Origin: JBJFGR01 sp051892875
GTDB lineage: Bacteria > Pseudomonadota > Gammaproteobacteria > Enterobacterales > Succinivibrionaceae
Length of the DNA stretch: 48,944 bases
Direction of reading: 5' to 3'
Assembly: GCA_051892875.1 (NCBI GenBank)
Contig: JBJFGR010000085.1
Location: 1-48,944, forward strand
Below the pieces are notes generated by a model. That model was not told the DNA's origin. It did not search any database and saw nothing but the letters and a program-made list of their open reading frames with translations. A program made the position numbers and the translations under genes. Each line of letters opens with the position of its first letter. The first letter of the stretch is position 1. This document shows, piece by piece, positions 8,740 to 17,191 of the stretch.

Positions 8740-9888
8740 TTGAGAATACTTTCTAAATTTTGTTTAAACTGTTGTATTTTAGGCTCTTCTTTAATTTTAT
8801 CAGCTTGTACTGGAGTGATAAATACAGAATTAAGAGAAGCTAATAATGATTTTAGATATCTAGATGAAGTATACAATGAAAGAGAGATTGTTCAACCAGA
8901 AGGAACAGATCCTATTTATTTTTCAGATACATATTCATTAGGTATTAAACCTATTGTTGATTCAAAAGCGGCTCTTGTTGGAAAGTTTGTCGATGTAAGA
9001 CCACCTCAAAAGATTATTTCACTAGATCCTAGTTTTATAACTTTTCAAGATGGGGATTTAGCTCAAATTTGGTTTTATCCTGATGAAAAAAGAAATATTG
9101 TTACGGCAAATGATATGTTAATTGCAATATTATCTTTTTGTAATTCTTCTAATATTTTAATTGATGATGTAGATGCTTTAGCAAGTACCATACAAACGAG
9201 TTGGATAGATGTAACCGAATATGGTACAGAATATAATTTGAACAACTTTAATAATGGTTCAATTTTATATCGTCAAAGGTATTTACTAAGATTGATTAAA
9301 AATGATGAAGGTGTTCCGGGTGTTGCAATTCAGATTACAGATAATGTAATGGAAAAAACAGACGGTACAGAATTGCCAGACGGATTAAACAGATTTGAAC
9401 CTTCAAGAATGACTGCTCAATTTGCTAATAGATTATTAGCAGATATATATAAAAAACGTTTGGCTTTAACTATGGTAGATTTTAACTACGAGACTGTTGA
9501 TATTGAATATGCTCGTGATAATAATAATTTACCATGCTGGAAAATTAATGCACCTTTCGATCAAACATATAAGATTTTAGAAAAATTGTTTCTTGATTAT
9601 GATATAGAGATAAAATCTTATTCATCAACAGCTGGTGAAATCGAAATTGATTATGATGAATTTGATAGTGAGTTTTGGGAAGCTCATCAAACAGAAACTT
9701 GGGCATTAGATTCTGGTGTATATCTATTCAAGTTAGGTGTTCATGATGGAAAAACAACTATTACTTTGTATGATAGAAATAAAGTTGCAGTTCCTAGTGG
9801 GGTGGTTTCTAGAATGTTTGCAGGCTTTGCGTTATCGTTAAAGAGAGAGTTTTTTATTCATAAAAATGATATTGGTTTTACAGACTAG
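8740..9888 (+). CDS. bamC: Outer membrane assembly lipoprotein BamC (NlpB)
   Basis: BamC is a lipoprotein of the BAM complex, which inserts beta-barrel proteins into the outer membrane. The 382-residue product starts with a lipoprotein signal ending in LILSAC (lipidated Cys about residue 23). The segment YSLGIKPI...ALVGKFVDVRPPQKI fits the BamC pattern seen in E. coli (AVGKALDIRPP). Two helix-grip-like domains follow, at about 100-245 and 255-382. It is longer than E. coli BamC (344 residues). The start codon is TTG at 8740, with AAGGTG just upstream. Proximity to purC, as in E. coli, supports the call. Confidence 0.85.
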   Translation: MRILSKFCLNCCILGSSLILSACTGVINTELREANNDFRYLDEVYNEREIVQPEGTDPIYFSDTYSLGIKPIVDSKAALVGKFVDVRPPQKIISLDPSFITFQDGDLAQIWFYPDEKRNIVTANDMLIAILSFCNSSNILIDDVDALASTIQTSWIDVTEYGTEYNLNNFNNGSILYRQRYLLRLIKNDEGVPGVAIQITDNVMEKTDGTELPDGLNRFEPSRMTAQFANRLLADIYKKRLALTMVDFNYETVDIEYARDNNNLPCWKINAPFDQTYKILEKLFLDYDIEIKSYSSTAGEIEIDYDEFDSEFWEAHQTETWALDSGVYLFKLGVHDGKTTITLYDRNKVAVPSGVVSRMFAGFALSLKREFFIHKNDIGFTD

Positions 9889-9916
9889 TGTTTTGTGATA
9901 AAATAAAAGATATAGT

Positions 9917-9992
9917 GCCGTTTTAGCTTAGTTGGTAGAGCAATTGTTTCGTAAACAAGAGGTCGCAGGTTCAAGCCCCGCAAGCGGCACCA
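9917..9992 (+). tRNA. tRNA-Thr(CGU)
   Basis: The cloverleaf folds with acceptor GCCGTTT paired to AAGCGGC (one T-G wobble), D arm GCTTAGTTGGTAGAGC, anticodon loop TTCGTAA (anticodon CGT) and T arm GCAGG-TTCAAGC-CCCGC. ACCA is encoded. The sequence resembles E. coli tRNA-Thr(CGU). Two irregular pairs are visible: A27-G43 in the anticodon stem and A51-C63 in the T stem. A run of seven T follows the CCA and may end the transcript. Confidence 0.93.
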
Positions 9993-10038
9993 TTTTTTTG
10001 TTTTTATATTTTGTATCACTAAAATATAAATTTTTTGA

Positions 10039-11031
10039 TTAGAAAGTGTAATTAAAAGTTGAGTTATTTATACCAGAACTTTTATAAGAATTGTGGTAAG
10101 TATTAGCAATATTTTGTTTAATTTGCTCTTGAGTTTTGGCACTTAATTTTTTGAAAGAAGAACTATTTGTATTAGTAGGTTCTGTAGCTACATTGTTTTG
10201 ATGGGCAATACTGCGAGAAATATTTTCTTGATTTTGTGTTGATTTTTGATCTTTTTTGTCTGAATCTTCATTATTTTCTGATTTATTAGTTTGTTGATTT
10301 TCTCTATTTAACTCCTGTTGGGCTTTATTCATTATTTGCTGTGCTTGGCTAGCAACACTCTTGTCAGCTCCGCTAGGTTGTGCAGGGGCTAAAGCTGCTT
10401 TATGCACTTGTTTCATTTTTTCAATTGTTTGTTTTGGAGTCTTTTCTTCACTAATAGAGATTTGAACTTCACCATCGACAATATATTTTTTACCGTCTGG
10501 TCCGTTTTCATACGTGTAACTTGGAGCTTGGGCGTACTGTCCTCCAACAGCTTTATGTTGATTTTCGTGAGTTCTTACTTCTTGTTCTCTATTTTTTAAT
10601 TCCTGAACTTTTTGTCGTTCCTCTTCAGTTAATTCTTGTGAATCAAATGATGTTGGATCTTCTTGTTCTTTTGTATATTCAGAGTTTTGTTTATCATTGA
10701 CCTGGTTGTCAAGTTCTTGAGAATTGGTGTTTTCACTATTAATAGAAGATTTATCATTGTTGGTTTGAGATTTAGAGGTTAGATTGTTTTTTAAATTTTT
10801 TAATAAATCAGCTCTACTATAGGTATCTTTATTGTTCTTTTGACTTTCACTTGTAGCTTGAGATCGAGTGAAAGTGTCATTTTCAGGACTTGTAGAGTGT
10901 TGATTTTTATTTAAGTATTCTTTTATTTCACTAGATTTTTGGGCAGAAAGTGGGCGTTCGCCATTTCTACCATAAATTTGGTATAGGTCTAATTTTGTAT
11001 TTGAATTGCTATAATTACTAACGAATGTCAT
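10039..11031 (-). CDS. SprA-related putative metalloprotease
   Basis: The 330-residue protein has a disordered, Ser/Asn/Gln-rich N-terminal half and a conserved core at about residues 130-225: LTEEERQKVQELKNREQEVR, then THENQHKAVGGQYAQAPSY, then YIVDGEVQISISEEKTP and KMKQVHKAALAPAQPSG. The core matches the SprA-related (putative metalloprotease CJM1_0395) family known from epsilon- and gammaproteobacteria. HENQH is an HExxH zinc-protease motif. No signal peptide is seen, so cytoplasmic location or non-classical export is open. The C-terminal 100 residues are low-complexity Gln/Asn/Ser. It lies between tRNA-Thr and ackA, with no clear functional partner. Confidence 0.75.
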   Translation of the reverse strand: MTFVSNYSNSNTKLDLYQIYGRNGERPLSAQKSSEIKEYLNKNQHSTSPENDTFTRSQATSESQKNNKDTYSRADLLKNLKNNLTSKSQTNNDKSSINSENTNSQELDNQVNDKQNSEYTKEQEDPTSFDSQELTEEERQKVQELKNREQEVRTHENQHKAVGGQYAQAPSYTYENGPDGKKYIVDGEVQISISEEKTPKQTIEKMKQVHKAALAPAQPSGADKSVASQAQQIMNKAQQELNRENQQTNKSENNEDSDKKDQKSTQNQENISRSIAHQNNVATEPTNTNSSSFKKLSAKTQEQIKQNIANTYHNSYKSSGINNSTFNYTF

Positions 11032-11172
11032 AGAACAAAATACCTAATAGCTAATAAAAAAAGACATACATAACCAACTTAATTATATATCAAATTGAAG
11101 AAATTTTCTGTTAGATAGTAGGTGTTATTAATAATTAATTGTAAAAAATTTAATGTGGAAATTATTTATGTA

Positions 11173-11212
11173 TAAAATAATACCATTATGATGGTATTCA
11201 TAATGGTATTTA
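11173..11212 (-). terminator. Terminator after ackA
   Basis: AATACCATTATG and CATAATGGTATT form a perfect 12-base-pair stem with an 8-base loop. On the minus strand an ATTTTAT tract follows. It sits about 30 bases after the ackA stop; the stem would also work on the other strand. Confidence 0.7.
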
Positions 11213-11240
11213 TTTTCTATGCATGCATAATAAAAAGATA

Positions 11241-12461
11241 TTATTTAACAAACTTAAATGCACTTTGTGCAATTACTAATTCTTCATTAGTTGGAACAAC
11301 AACTACTTTAACTTTTGAGTCAGTTGTATGTATAGGGCCACTACCACCTTTATAAGCTAAAGCTTTTTCGTTTAAATCATTATCAATTTTTATACCAAAT
11401 ACTTGTGGTAAGTATTCAATAACACGCTTACGCATTAAATATGAGTTTTCACCAATACCGCCAGTAAATACGATTGCATCAACATGTCCTAATGGAACAT
11501 AGTAGGAAGCAATAAACTTAGCTAAACGATAGCAGAACATTTCAAAAGCAAGAGTAGCTTTTTCATTGTTTTCTAAATAGCCTTGAGTAATACCTCTCCA
11601 ATCAGAAGTTTCGCATGAAATACCCATTAAGCCAGATTTTTTATTGAAAATGTCTCGAACATCTTCAACTTTATAACCTAGAACATCACACATGAAGAAA
11701 ACAACAGAAGGATCTATTTCACCACAACGTGTACCCATAACAAGACCATCTAAAGGAGTTAAACCCATAGATGTATCCATACATTTACCATTCTTAACTG
11801 CAGATACAGATGCACCGTTACCTAAGTGACAAGTAATAACATTGAAGTTGTTAATATCAGCATCTAATTGTTTAGCAACTTCGTGTGATACATAGTAGTG
11901 TGATGTACCATGAGCACCGTAACGACGAATACCGTGTTTTGTATATAATTCTTCAGGAATAGCGAATCTATATGCTACAGGAGGCATTGTTTGATGGAAT
12001 GCTGTATCAAAAACTGTAACATGAGGAACTTTTGAAAAAGCTTTTCTCGCAGCTCTAATACCAATTAAGTGAGCAGGATTGTGAAGTGGTGCAAATGGGA
12101 TACACTTTTCAATACCAGCTTCAACTTCATCTGTTACTAATGTAGGTTCGCTATATAATTCACCACCTTGAACGATACGATGACCAACAGCACATATTGA
12201 TTCTAATAAATCTTTACGTGTTGCTAAAATATTATTGTTTAAAAATGAAATTGCTACATTATGGTCTGCATTAGCACCAAGATTTTCTTTTTGTTTTTCC
12301 TGTCCTTCAAAATGCCATTCGATTCTTGCATCAGGAAGAGTAAGAGCTTCTGCTATACCGTTTAAATAAATATGACCATCATTTGGGTTTAAAATAGCAA
12401 ATTTTACTGAAGAACTGCCACAGTTGATAACTAGTACAGTTTTTTCAATATTAGAAGACAT
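11241..12461 (-). CDS. ackA: Acetate kinase
   Basis: It converts acetyl phosphate and ADP to acetate and ATP, the ATP-yielding end of mixed-acid fermentation. It has 406 residues (E. coli 400). The N terminus VLVINCGSSSVKFAIL is the ASKHA phosphate-binding loop. VTCHLGNGAS-like (VITCHLGNGASVSAV, about 210-224) and VFTGGIGENS (about 330-339) are the other signature motifs. An AAGGAATCAATC ribosome site precedes the ATG. pta, its usual neighbour, is not adjacent; a SprA-like gene lies downstream instead. Together with pflB and focA later in the window it indicates fermentative growth. Confidence 0.97.
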   Translation of the reverse strand: MSSNIEKTVLVINCGSSSVKFAILNPNDGHIYLNGIAEALTLPDARIEWHFEGQEKQKENLGANADHNVAISFLNNNILATRKDLLESICAVGHRIVQGGELYSEPTLVTDEVEAGIEKCIPFAPLHNPAHLIGIRAARKAFSKVPHVTVFDTAFHQTMPPVAYRFAIPEELYTKHGIRRYGAHGTSHYYVSHEVAKQLDADINNFNVITCHLGNGASVSAVKNGKCMDTSMGLTPLDGLVMGTRCGEIDPSVVFFMCDVLGYKVEDVRDIFNKKSGLMGISCETSDWRGITQGYLENNEKATLAFEMFCYRLAKFIASYYVPLGHVDAIVFTGGIGENSYLMRKRVIEYLPQVFGIKIDNDLNEKALAYKGGSGPIHTTDSKVKVVVVPTNEELVIAQSAFKFVK

Positions 12462-12972
12462 GATTGATTCCTTGTGAGAACAATAGCTGATACTGGTTAT
12501 ATCAGAATATTGAATTTTACAAATTAAACTTTGATGTTAGGTTTTCTAGCATCGACCTTGTGTTATACACTAAAATAGACGCCGTAAATTTTATCATATA
12601 CAGTTAGATTTTTCATCATCAAAATAAAACTTATCAGTAGATGATTTTTGATTTTTATGATATTATTGTGATAAATAGCAATAAAAAAATTTTAGAATTG
12701 TGTGTGTTAACACAATTTGTAATCATAAAATGTTTGTATTTACAATAATGCATAATTAATTTTAAATTGGTTATTATTTGCGATAAATAACTAAAATAAA
12801 ATAGAAAATTGAATAAAAAATATAATAAAATATCGACAATATAAAGTACGCCTAACTAGAGAGTTGTATTTAAAAACATGGTTTTGTTTTATATTACTGT
12901 GTAATAGTGGTGGGTAAAGCATTTACGGGATTGGATAATATATTTATTATTCAAGCTAATAGGTTATATTAG
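12462..12972. other. 511-base divergent intergenic region between ackA and the receptor gene
   Basis: No reading frame is credible here. The region must hold the promoters of ackA (leftward) and the receptor gene (rightward). It is very AT-rich and contains one clear inverted repeat at 12696-12717 (listed separately). I could not pick a convincing promoter by eye because -10-like sequences are everywhere. Confidence 0.6.
12696..12717. repeat. Inverted repeat, possible operator
   Basis: AATTGTGT and ACACAATT are separated by six bases, and the centre also contains the perfect palindrome TGTGTTAACACA. It lies about midway between the two divergent genes and is not followed by a T run, so a protein-binding site is more likely than a terminator. 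Confidence 0.5.
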
Positions 12973-15900
12973 TTGAGACTGATTCAAAAGTTATTATTAG
13001 TTCTAGTGTTGGTATTTTTTGTGCCTCAAGCATTAGCCATTATTCCTTTGGTTAATGTACTAGATTCTAAATATGATGAAGATATATCTTCACAACTTGA
13101 ACATATTTCAGGTTTTAAAGATGCAAAATGGCCTTGGGATGTTTCATTTCAAGGGTGGCGTCCTTATACCCCTAATTCTATAAATATTTTTTCTGAAAAA
13201 GAAGACAAAGTTCATTCAAATTGGTTTAGATTTAGATTAGCTAATAATTCAGGTGATTCTATAGATTTAGTTTTATCTATTGATAATCGTTTTTTAAATA
13301 CAGTAGATGTTTTTGTTAAGAATTCACATGGAGCATTAGAAAGAGTTTGGTATACAGGTGTTGATAGGGGGATGAATTCAAAACCTTATCCATCAAGTAT
13401 GTTTTCATTTCCAATTAAAATAAATAACCATAATTCTAAAGTTGTTTATATAAAAACAGTTAGTACAGTAAATCCAGCTTTAACATTTAGAGTTCAAGAT
13501 GTTACTACTTTCAGTTTAAATGACGCATTTACCAAGAGTTTTAGCGGGCTTGTTGTAGGTATCATCTTTATTGCGTTCATGTATTCATTAAGTATGTATT
13601 TATTTATACATGAAATAAGATTTGCAAACTATTCAATATTAACTGCATTTTTACTACTGACATTATTTATAACAGGTAGTTATATGACGTTGTTTACAAC
13701 GTTTGCCGAGCGAGTTAATGTTTTAAACACATTTTTGTGTGCAAACTTTTTCCTTCTGATAAGCTTCTTACTAGTTGGTGGGGAGTATGTAGATCCTGTT
13801 TTAAGACGCATTTCTAAATATATTCAAATATCTTTATCTTCAGTTTGTGCTCTAGGTGCTGCATTAGTATGGGTTATTCCTTTCTATGTATCAATCGTAT
13901 ATCATGTTTTTTGTTTTAGTGCTATAGCTCTTTGGTTTTTATCAGTATTGTTATACAACTTCAAACAACATAATATGGTAAGAGCAGGTTATTCTTTTGT
14001 TACATTTATGTGTTTAATAGGTGTTGTTATTCCTTCACTAACAAGTGTTGGTGTTTTAAAAGATTTAACATACACTAAGATTTCAATAGAATCTGTAGCT
14101 TGTTCAATTTCTGTTATTTTAACGTTTATCTTTGGTTATAGAATTTATAAAGAAAGATTGAAGAGTAGATTAGCAAATAAATATGCTAATATGAATAAAA
14201 AGAATTACCTGCAAATGTTTAAATTATCAAATGAAGGTATGGTATTTATTGATGAAGATGGAGGAATTCGTTCAGGAAATAAGGCAATTTGTCGTATTCT
14301 TGGTTATAAGAATATAACAGATTTAAAACAATCATCCGCCTTAAGATTTCAACAATTTTGTGTGGAGCCTAGTCAGTTTGAAGCATTAATTGGAACTATT
14401 ATTCTTAAGAGAAGTGAATTATACGAAAAGAATAAATTAAAAGATATAGAGAAGACTGTCGCATCTAACAATATTTATGTAAAATCATTAATTGATTCTA
14501 CAGGTGTTGCTGAATATGATACTAAATATTTGTCTGAAATTTCTTATGACAAAAATAAAGTTACTAAGAAACTAGTTTCTGTTTCTATTCGTATGGCAGA
14601 AGATCATAATGGTACATACGGAATGGTTTGTGAAATAAAAGATCTTTCAATAACAGAAATTAATAAAGAAAAAACATATAACTTAACCTATGTTGATCAA
14701 TTAACAGGAGCTTATAATAGAAATTATCTTGTAAAAGAACTAGGATTGTTATGTTCAGAAAATAAAGAGAATGAGGATGGTACTAGAACTTACTTAGCTA
14801 TTGTGAAATTAAATAACATTAAGTATATAAATAGTGTTATTGGTCATGACAATAGTTATGATTTCTTAAAATTAATAGTAAGTACAGTTAATGATAAATT
14901 AAAGGATAAACGAGCTTCATTGTCAAGATTATCTGATGATAGATTAGCAATTGTTTTTTATGATAATTACTCAAATGCAGTTTATGAAATAGCTAAAGAA
15001 TGCCGAGATGAAATCAATGATTTAGTTTATGAATTTGATAATAGTTTCTTCACGATAACAGCTAATTTTGGGATTATAGATATTCGTGCTGGTAATGGTA
15101 ATGTTCCGACATTAATGTCTTATGCTGAAGCAGTTTGTAAATACTCTTGTGACAACAAGGGAACAAATCAAATTGTTATATGGTTTAATAATGTCGAACA
15201 GTTATTAGATCTAAATAAGAATGTGCATATGTCTTCTGAAATTTTGCATGCTATTCAAGAGGGTAGAATTTATGTCAATAAAATGCAGATAGATCATATA
15301 ACTGATAATACTTACTCAGATAGTCAGAATTTGGAATATTTTGCAAGTATTGAATCTGTTGACAGGAGTATTTACATACCATATTCTTTTGAACGATTGA
15401 TAGAATGTTTTAATATTTTACCAAAATTAGATATATGGTTAATTAATAAAATTGTTGAGTATTATTCAAGCAATTTTAAGGAAGGTATTTGCAGTAATTC
15501 TCGTTTCTTTATAAATATTCATTATGAAACGTTATGTGATCGTGATTTATTTGATGATATTGTTAAAAAATTCTCATCAGTACCTCATTTAGCTGAAAGA
15601 GCTTGTGTACAAATTAGTGAAGTAAAAATTCTTGAACATAAATTGATGATAAGTCAGCAATTACCAAAACTTGCAGAATTAGGGGTTAAATTTGCGTTAG
15701 TTAACTTCTCAAATATTAATGTATTCACAGAGTTAACAAATATTAAATTTGAATACGTGAAAATTGATACAGGTTCATTTGAAAATTTAAATGAAGATTC
15801 AAATGAAATATTAATTTTAAAAAATGTTGTTGTAATGTTAAAGTCATTAAAAATAGAAGTTATTGCTACAAATGTAGATACAGCCCGTATATATCAATTA

Positions 15901-16083
15901 GTAACCTCTTTAGGAATAAAATATTGCCAGGGATGTTATGTTGGAAAAGCAACAGTTGCTGATTTTTCAATTATGCAGGTAAATACTGCTTCTAATGATA
16001 CATTAGAAAATATTGCTATTGAAGAAGATGAACCTTTTATTGATCATTTTGAAGATTATCCGAGAAAAGCTCAAAATCAGTAA
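12973..16083 (+). CDS. 7TM receptor with PAS and degenerate GGDEF-EAL domains
   Basis: This 1036-residue inner-membrane protein begins with a signal peptide (ends at about ALA, residue 22). A periplasmic domain of the 7TMR-DISMED2 kind follows (about 30-180), then seven hydrophobic segments (about 190-395), a PAS-like domain (about 415-560), a GGDEF-type domain (about 575-740) and an EAL-type domain (about 750-1005). Both output domains look inactive. YVDQLTGAYNR is kept, but the GGDEF position reads RLSDDRLAIVF. The EAL position reads EYFAS, DDFGTG is replaced by VNFSNI, and the late catalytic Glu of VIAEGVET is lost (VIATNVDT). It is likely a signal receptor or binding platform rather than a cyclic-di-GMP enzyme. 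The start is TTG at 12973, chosen for the signal peptide; the ribosome site is weak. Confidence 0.85.
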   Translation: MRLIQKLLLVLVLVFFVPQALAIIPLVNVLDSKYDEDISSQLEHISGFKDAKWPWDVSFQGWRPYTPNSINIFSEKEDKVHSNWFRFRLANNSGDSIDLVLSIDNRFLNTVDVFVKNSHGALERVWYTGVDRGMNSKPYPSSMFSFPIKINNHNSKVVYIKTVSTVNPALTFRVQDVTTFSLNDAFTKSFSGLVVGIIFIAFMYSLSMYLFIHEIRFANYSILTAFLLLTLFITGSYMTLFTTFAERVNVLNTFLCANFFLLISFLLVGGEYVDPVLRRISKYIQISLSSVCALGAALVWVIPFYVSIVYHVFCFSAIALWFLSVLLYNFKQHNMVRAGYSFVTFMCLIGVVIPSLTSVGVLKDLTYTKISIESVACSISVILTFIFGYRIYKERLKSRLANKYANMNKKNYLQMFKLSNEGMVFIDEDGGIRSGNKAICRILGYKNITDLKQSSALRFQQFCVEPSQFEALIGTIILKRSELYEKNKLKDIEKTVASNNIYVKSLIDSTGVAEYDTKYLSEISYDKNKVTKKLVSVSIRMAEDHNGTYGMVCEIKDLSITEINKEKTYNLTYVDQLTGAYNRNYLVKELGLLCSENKENEDGTRTYLAIVKLNNIKYINSVIGHDNSYDFLKLIVSTVNDKLKDKRASLSRLSDDRLAIVFYDNYSNAVYEIAKECRDEINDLVYEFDNSFFTITANFGIIDIRAGNGNVPTLMSYAEAVCKYSCDNKGTNQIVIWFNNVEQLLDLNKNVHMSSEILHAIQEGRIYVNKMQIDHITDNTYSDSQNLEYFASIESVDRSIYIPYSFERLIECFNILPKLDIWLINKIVEYYSSNFKEGICSNSRFFINIHYETLCDRDLFDDIVKKFSSVPHLAERACVQISEVKILEHKLMISQQLPKLAELGVKFALVNFSNINVFTELTNIKFEYVKIDTGSFENLNEDSNEILILKNVVVMLKSLKIEVIATNVDTARIYQLVTSLGIKYCQGCYVGKATVADFSIMQVNTASNDTLENIAIEEDEPFIDHFEDYPRKAQNQ

Positions 16084-16191
16084 AAGTTCTATATTGTTTA
16101 ATCATTGTTTTCAAAGTATAATTGCAAATTTTGTATAGAAAAAATTTTGTCAACCAAATGCTCCATGAAAGTCATTTGAAAAGAGGATATT

Positions 16192-17178
16192 ATGGAAAAT
16201 TTAGAAGAGCTAGTGGCTAAAGCTACAGCACAAATAGCAGAAGTTTCGGATGAAGTTGCTCTTGATAATATTCGTGTAGAATTCCTTGGAAAAAAAGGAT
16301 ATTTTACAGAATTAATGAAAGGTTTAGGTGCTTTAACTGCTGAAGAAAGACCAAAAAGAGGTCAATTAATAAACGAAGCGAAGAGCAAAGTAATGGAGGC
16401 TTTAAATTCAAAGCGTGATGCTATGGCAAAAGCTGCTTTGGATAAAAAATTAGCTTCAGAAGCTATTGATGTTACTTTACCGGGTCGTGGTGTTGAATTT
16501 GGTTCATTACATCCTGTAACTAGAACGATTAAAAGAATTGAAGAAATATTTGGGGCATTAGGTTTTAGCACTGTTTCTGGTCCAGAAATTGAGGATTGTT
16601 TTCATAATTTTGATGCTTTGTGTATTGAGCCTGACCATCCTGCTCGTTCAGAACATGATACATTTTATTTTAATAACAATCTATTGTTAAGAACACAGAC
16701 TTCTGGTGTTCAGATTCGTACGATGGAAAAGCAACAACCTCCTATTAGAATTATTTGTCCAGGTCGCGTTTATCGTCCTGATTATGATATGACTCATACT
16801 CCTATGTTTCATCAGGTTGAAGGTTTATTAATTGATGAACATAGTTCTTTTGCAGAATTAAAAGGTATTTTAAATAGTTTCTTAACTAACTTTTTTGAAG
16901 AAGAGTTGAAAGTAAGATTTCGTCCATCTTTCTTCCCATTTACTGAACCATCAGCTGAAGTTGATGTTATGAGACAGAATGGTAAGTGGTTAGAAGTTTT
17001 AGGTTGTGGTATGGTTAATCCTAAAGTTCTTCAAAATGTGGGTATTGATCCTAATAAATATCACGGTTTTGCTTTTGGTTTAGGTGTTGAACGTTTAACT
17101 ATGCTTCGTTACGGTGTTAACGATCTAAGAGCTTTTTTTGAAAATGATTTAAGATTTTTAAAGCAGTTTAGTAAATAA
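16192..17178 (+). CDS. pheS: Phenylalanine--tRNA ligase alpha subunit
   Basis: This is the catalytic subunit of the alpha2-beta2 enzyme that charges tRNA-Phe. It has 328 residues (E. coli 327). An N-terminal coiled-coil (about 1-85) is followed by the class II catalytic domain: motif 2 in CPGRVYRPDYDMTHTPMFHQ (about 190-209) and motif 3 in FAFGLGVERLTMLRYG (about 285-300). GAGG precedes the ATG. pheT follows after 13 bases and ihfA after that, the same order as in E. coli. No pheM-like leader peptide or Phe-codon attenuator was seen upstream. Confidence 0.98.
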   Translation: MENLEELVAKATAQIAEVSDEVALDNIRVEFLGKKGYFTELMKGLGALTAEERPKRGQLINEAKSKVMEALNSKRDAMAKAALDKKLASEAIDVTLPGRGVEFGSLHPVTRTIKRIEEIFGALGFSTVSGPEIEDCFHNFDALCIEPDHPARSEHDTFYFNNNLLLRTQTSGVQIRTMEKQQPPIRIICPGRVYRPDYDMTHTPMFHQVEGLLIDEHSSFAELKGILNSFLTNFFEEELKVRFRPSFFPFTEPSAEVDVMRQNGKWLEVLGCGMVNPKVLQNVGIDPNKYHGFAFGLGVERLTMLRYGVNDLRAFFENDLRFLKQFSK

Positions 17179-17191
17179 GAGGTCTGATAAA

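Noticed and set aside
9917..10038. tRNA-Thr as an integration site
   Set aside because: There is no second copy of the tRNA 3' end in the window and no integrase next to it.
10402..10599. 65-codon plus-strand frame opposite the SprA-like gene
   Set aside because: It is antisense to the most conserved part of the protease core.
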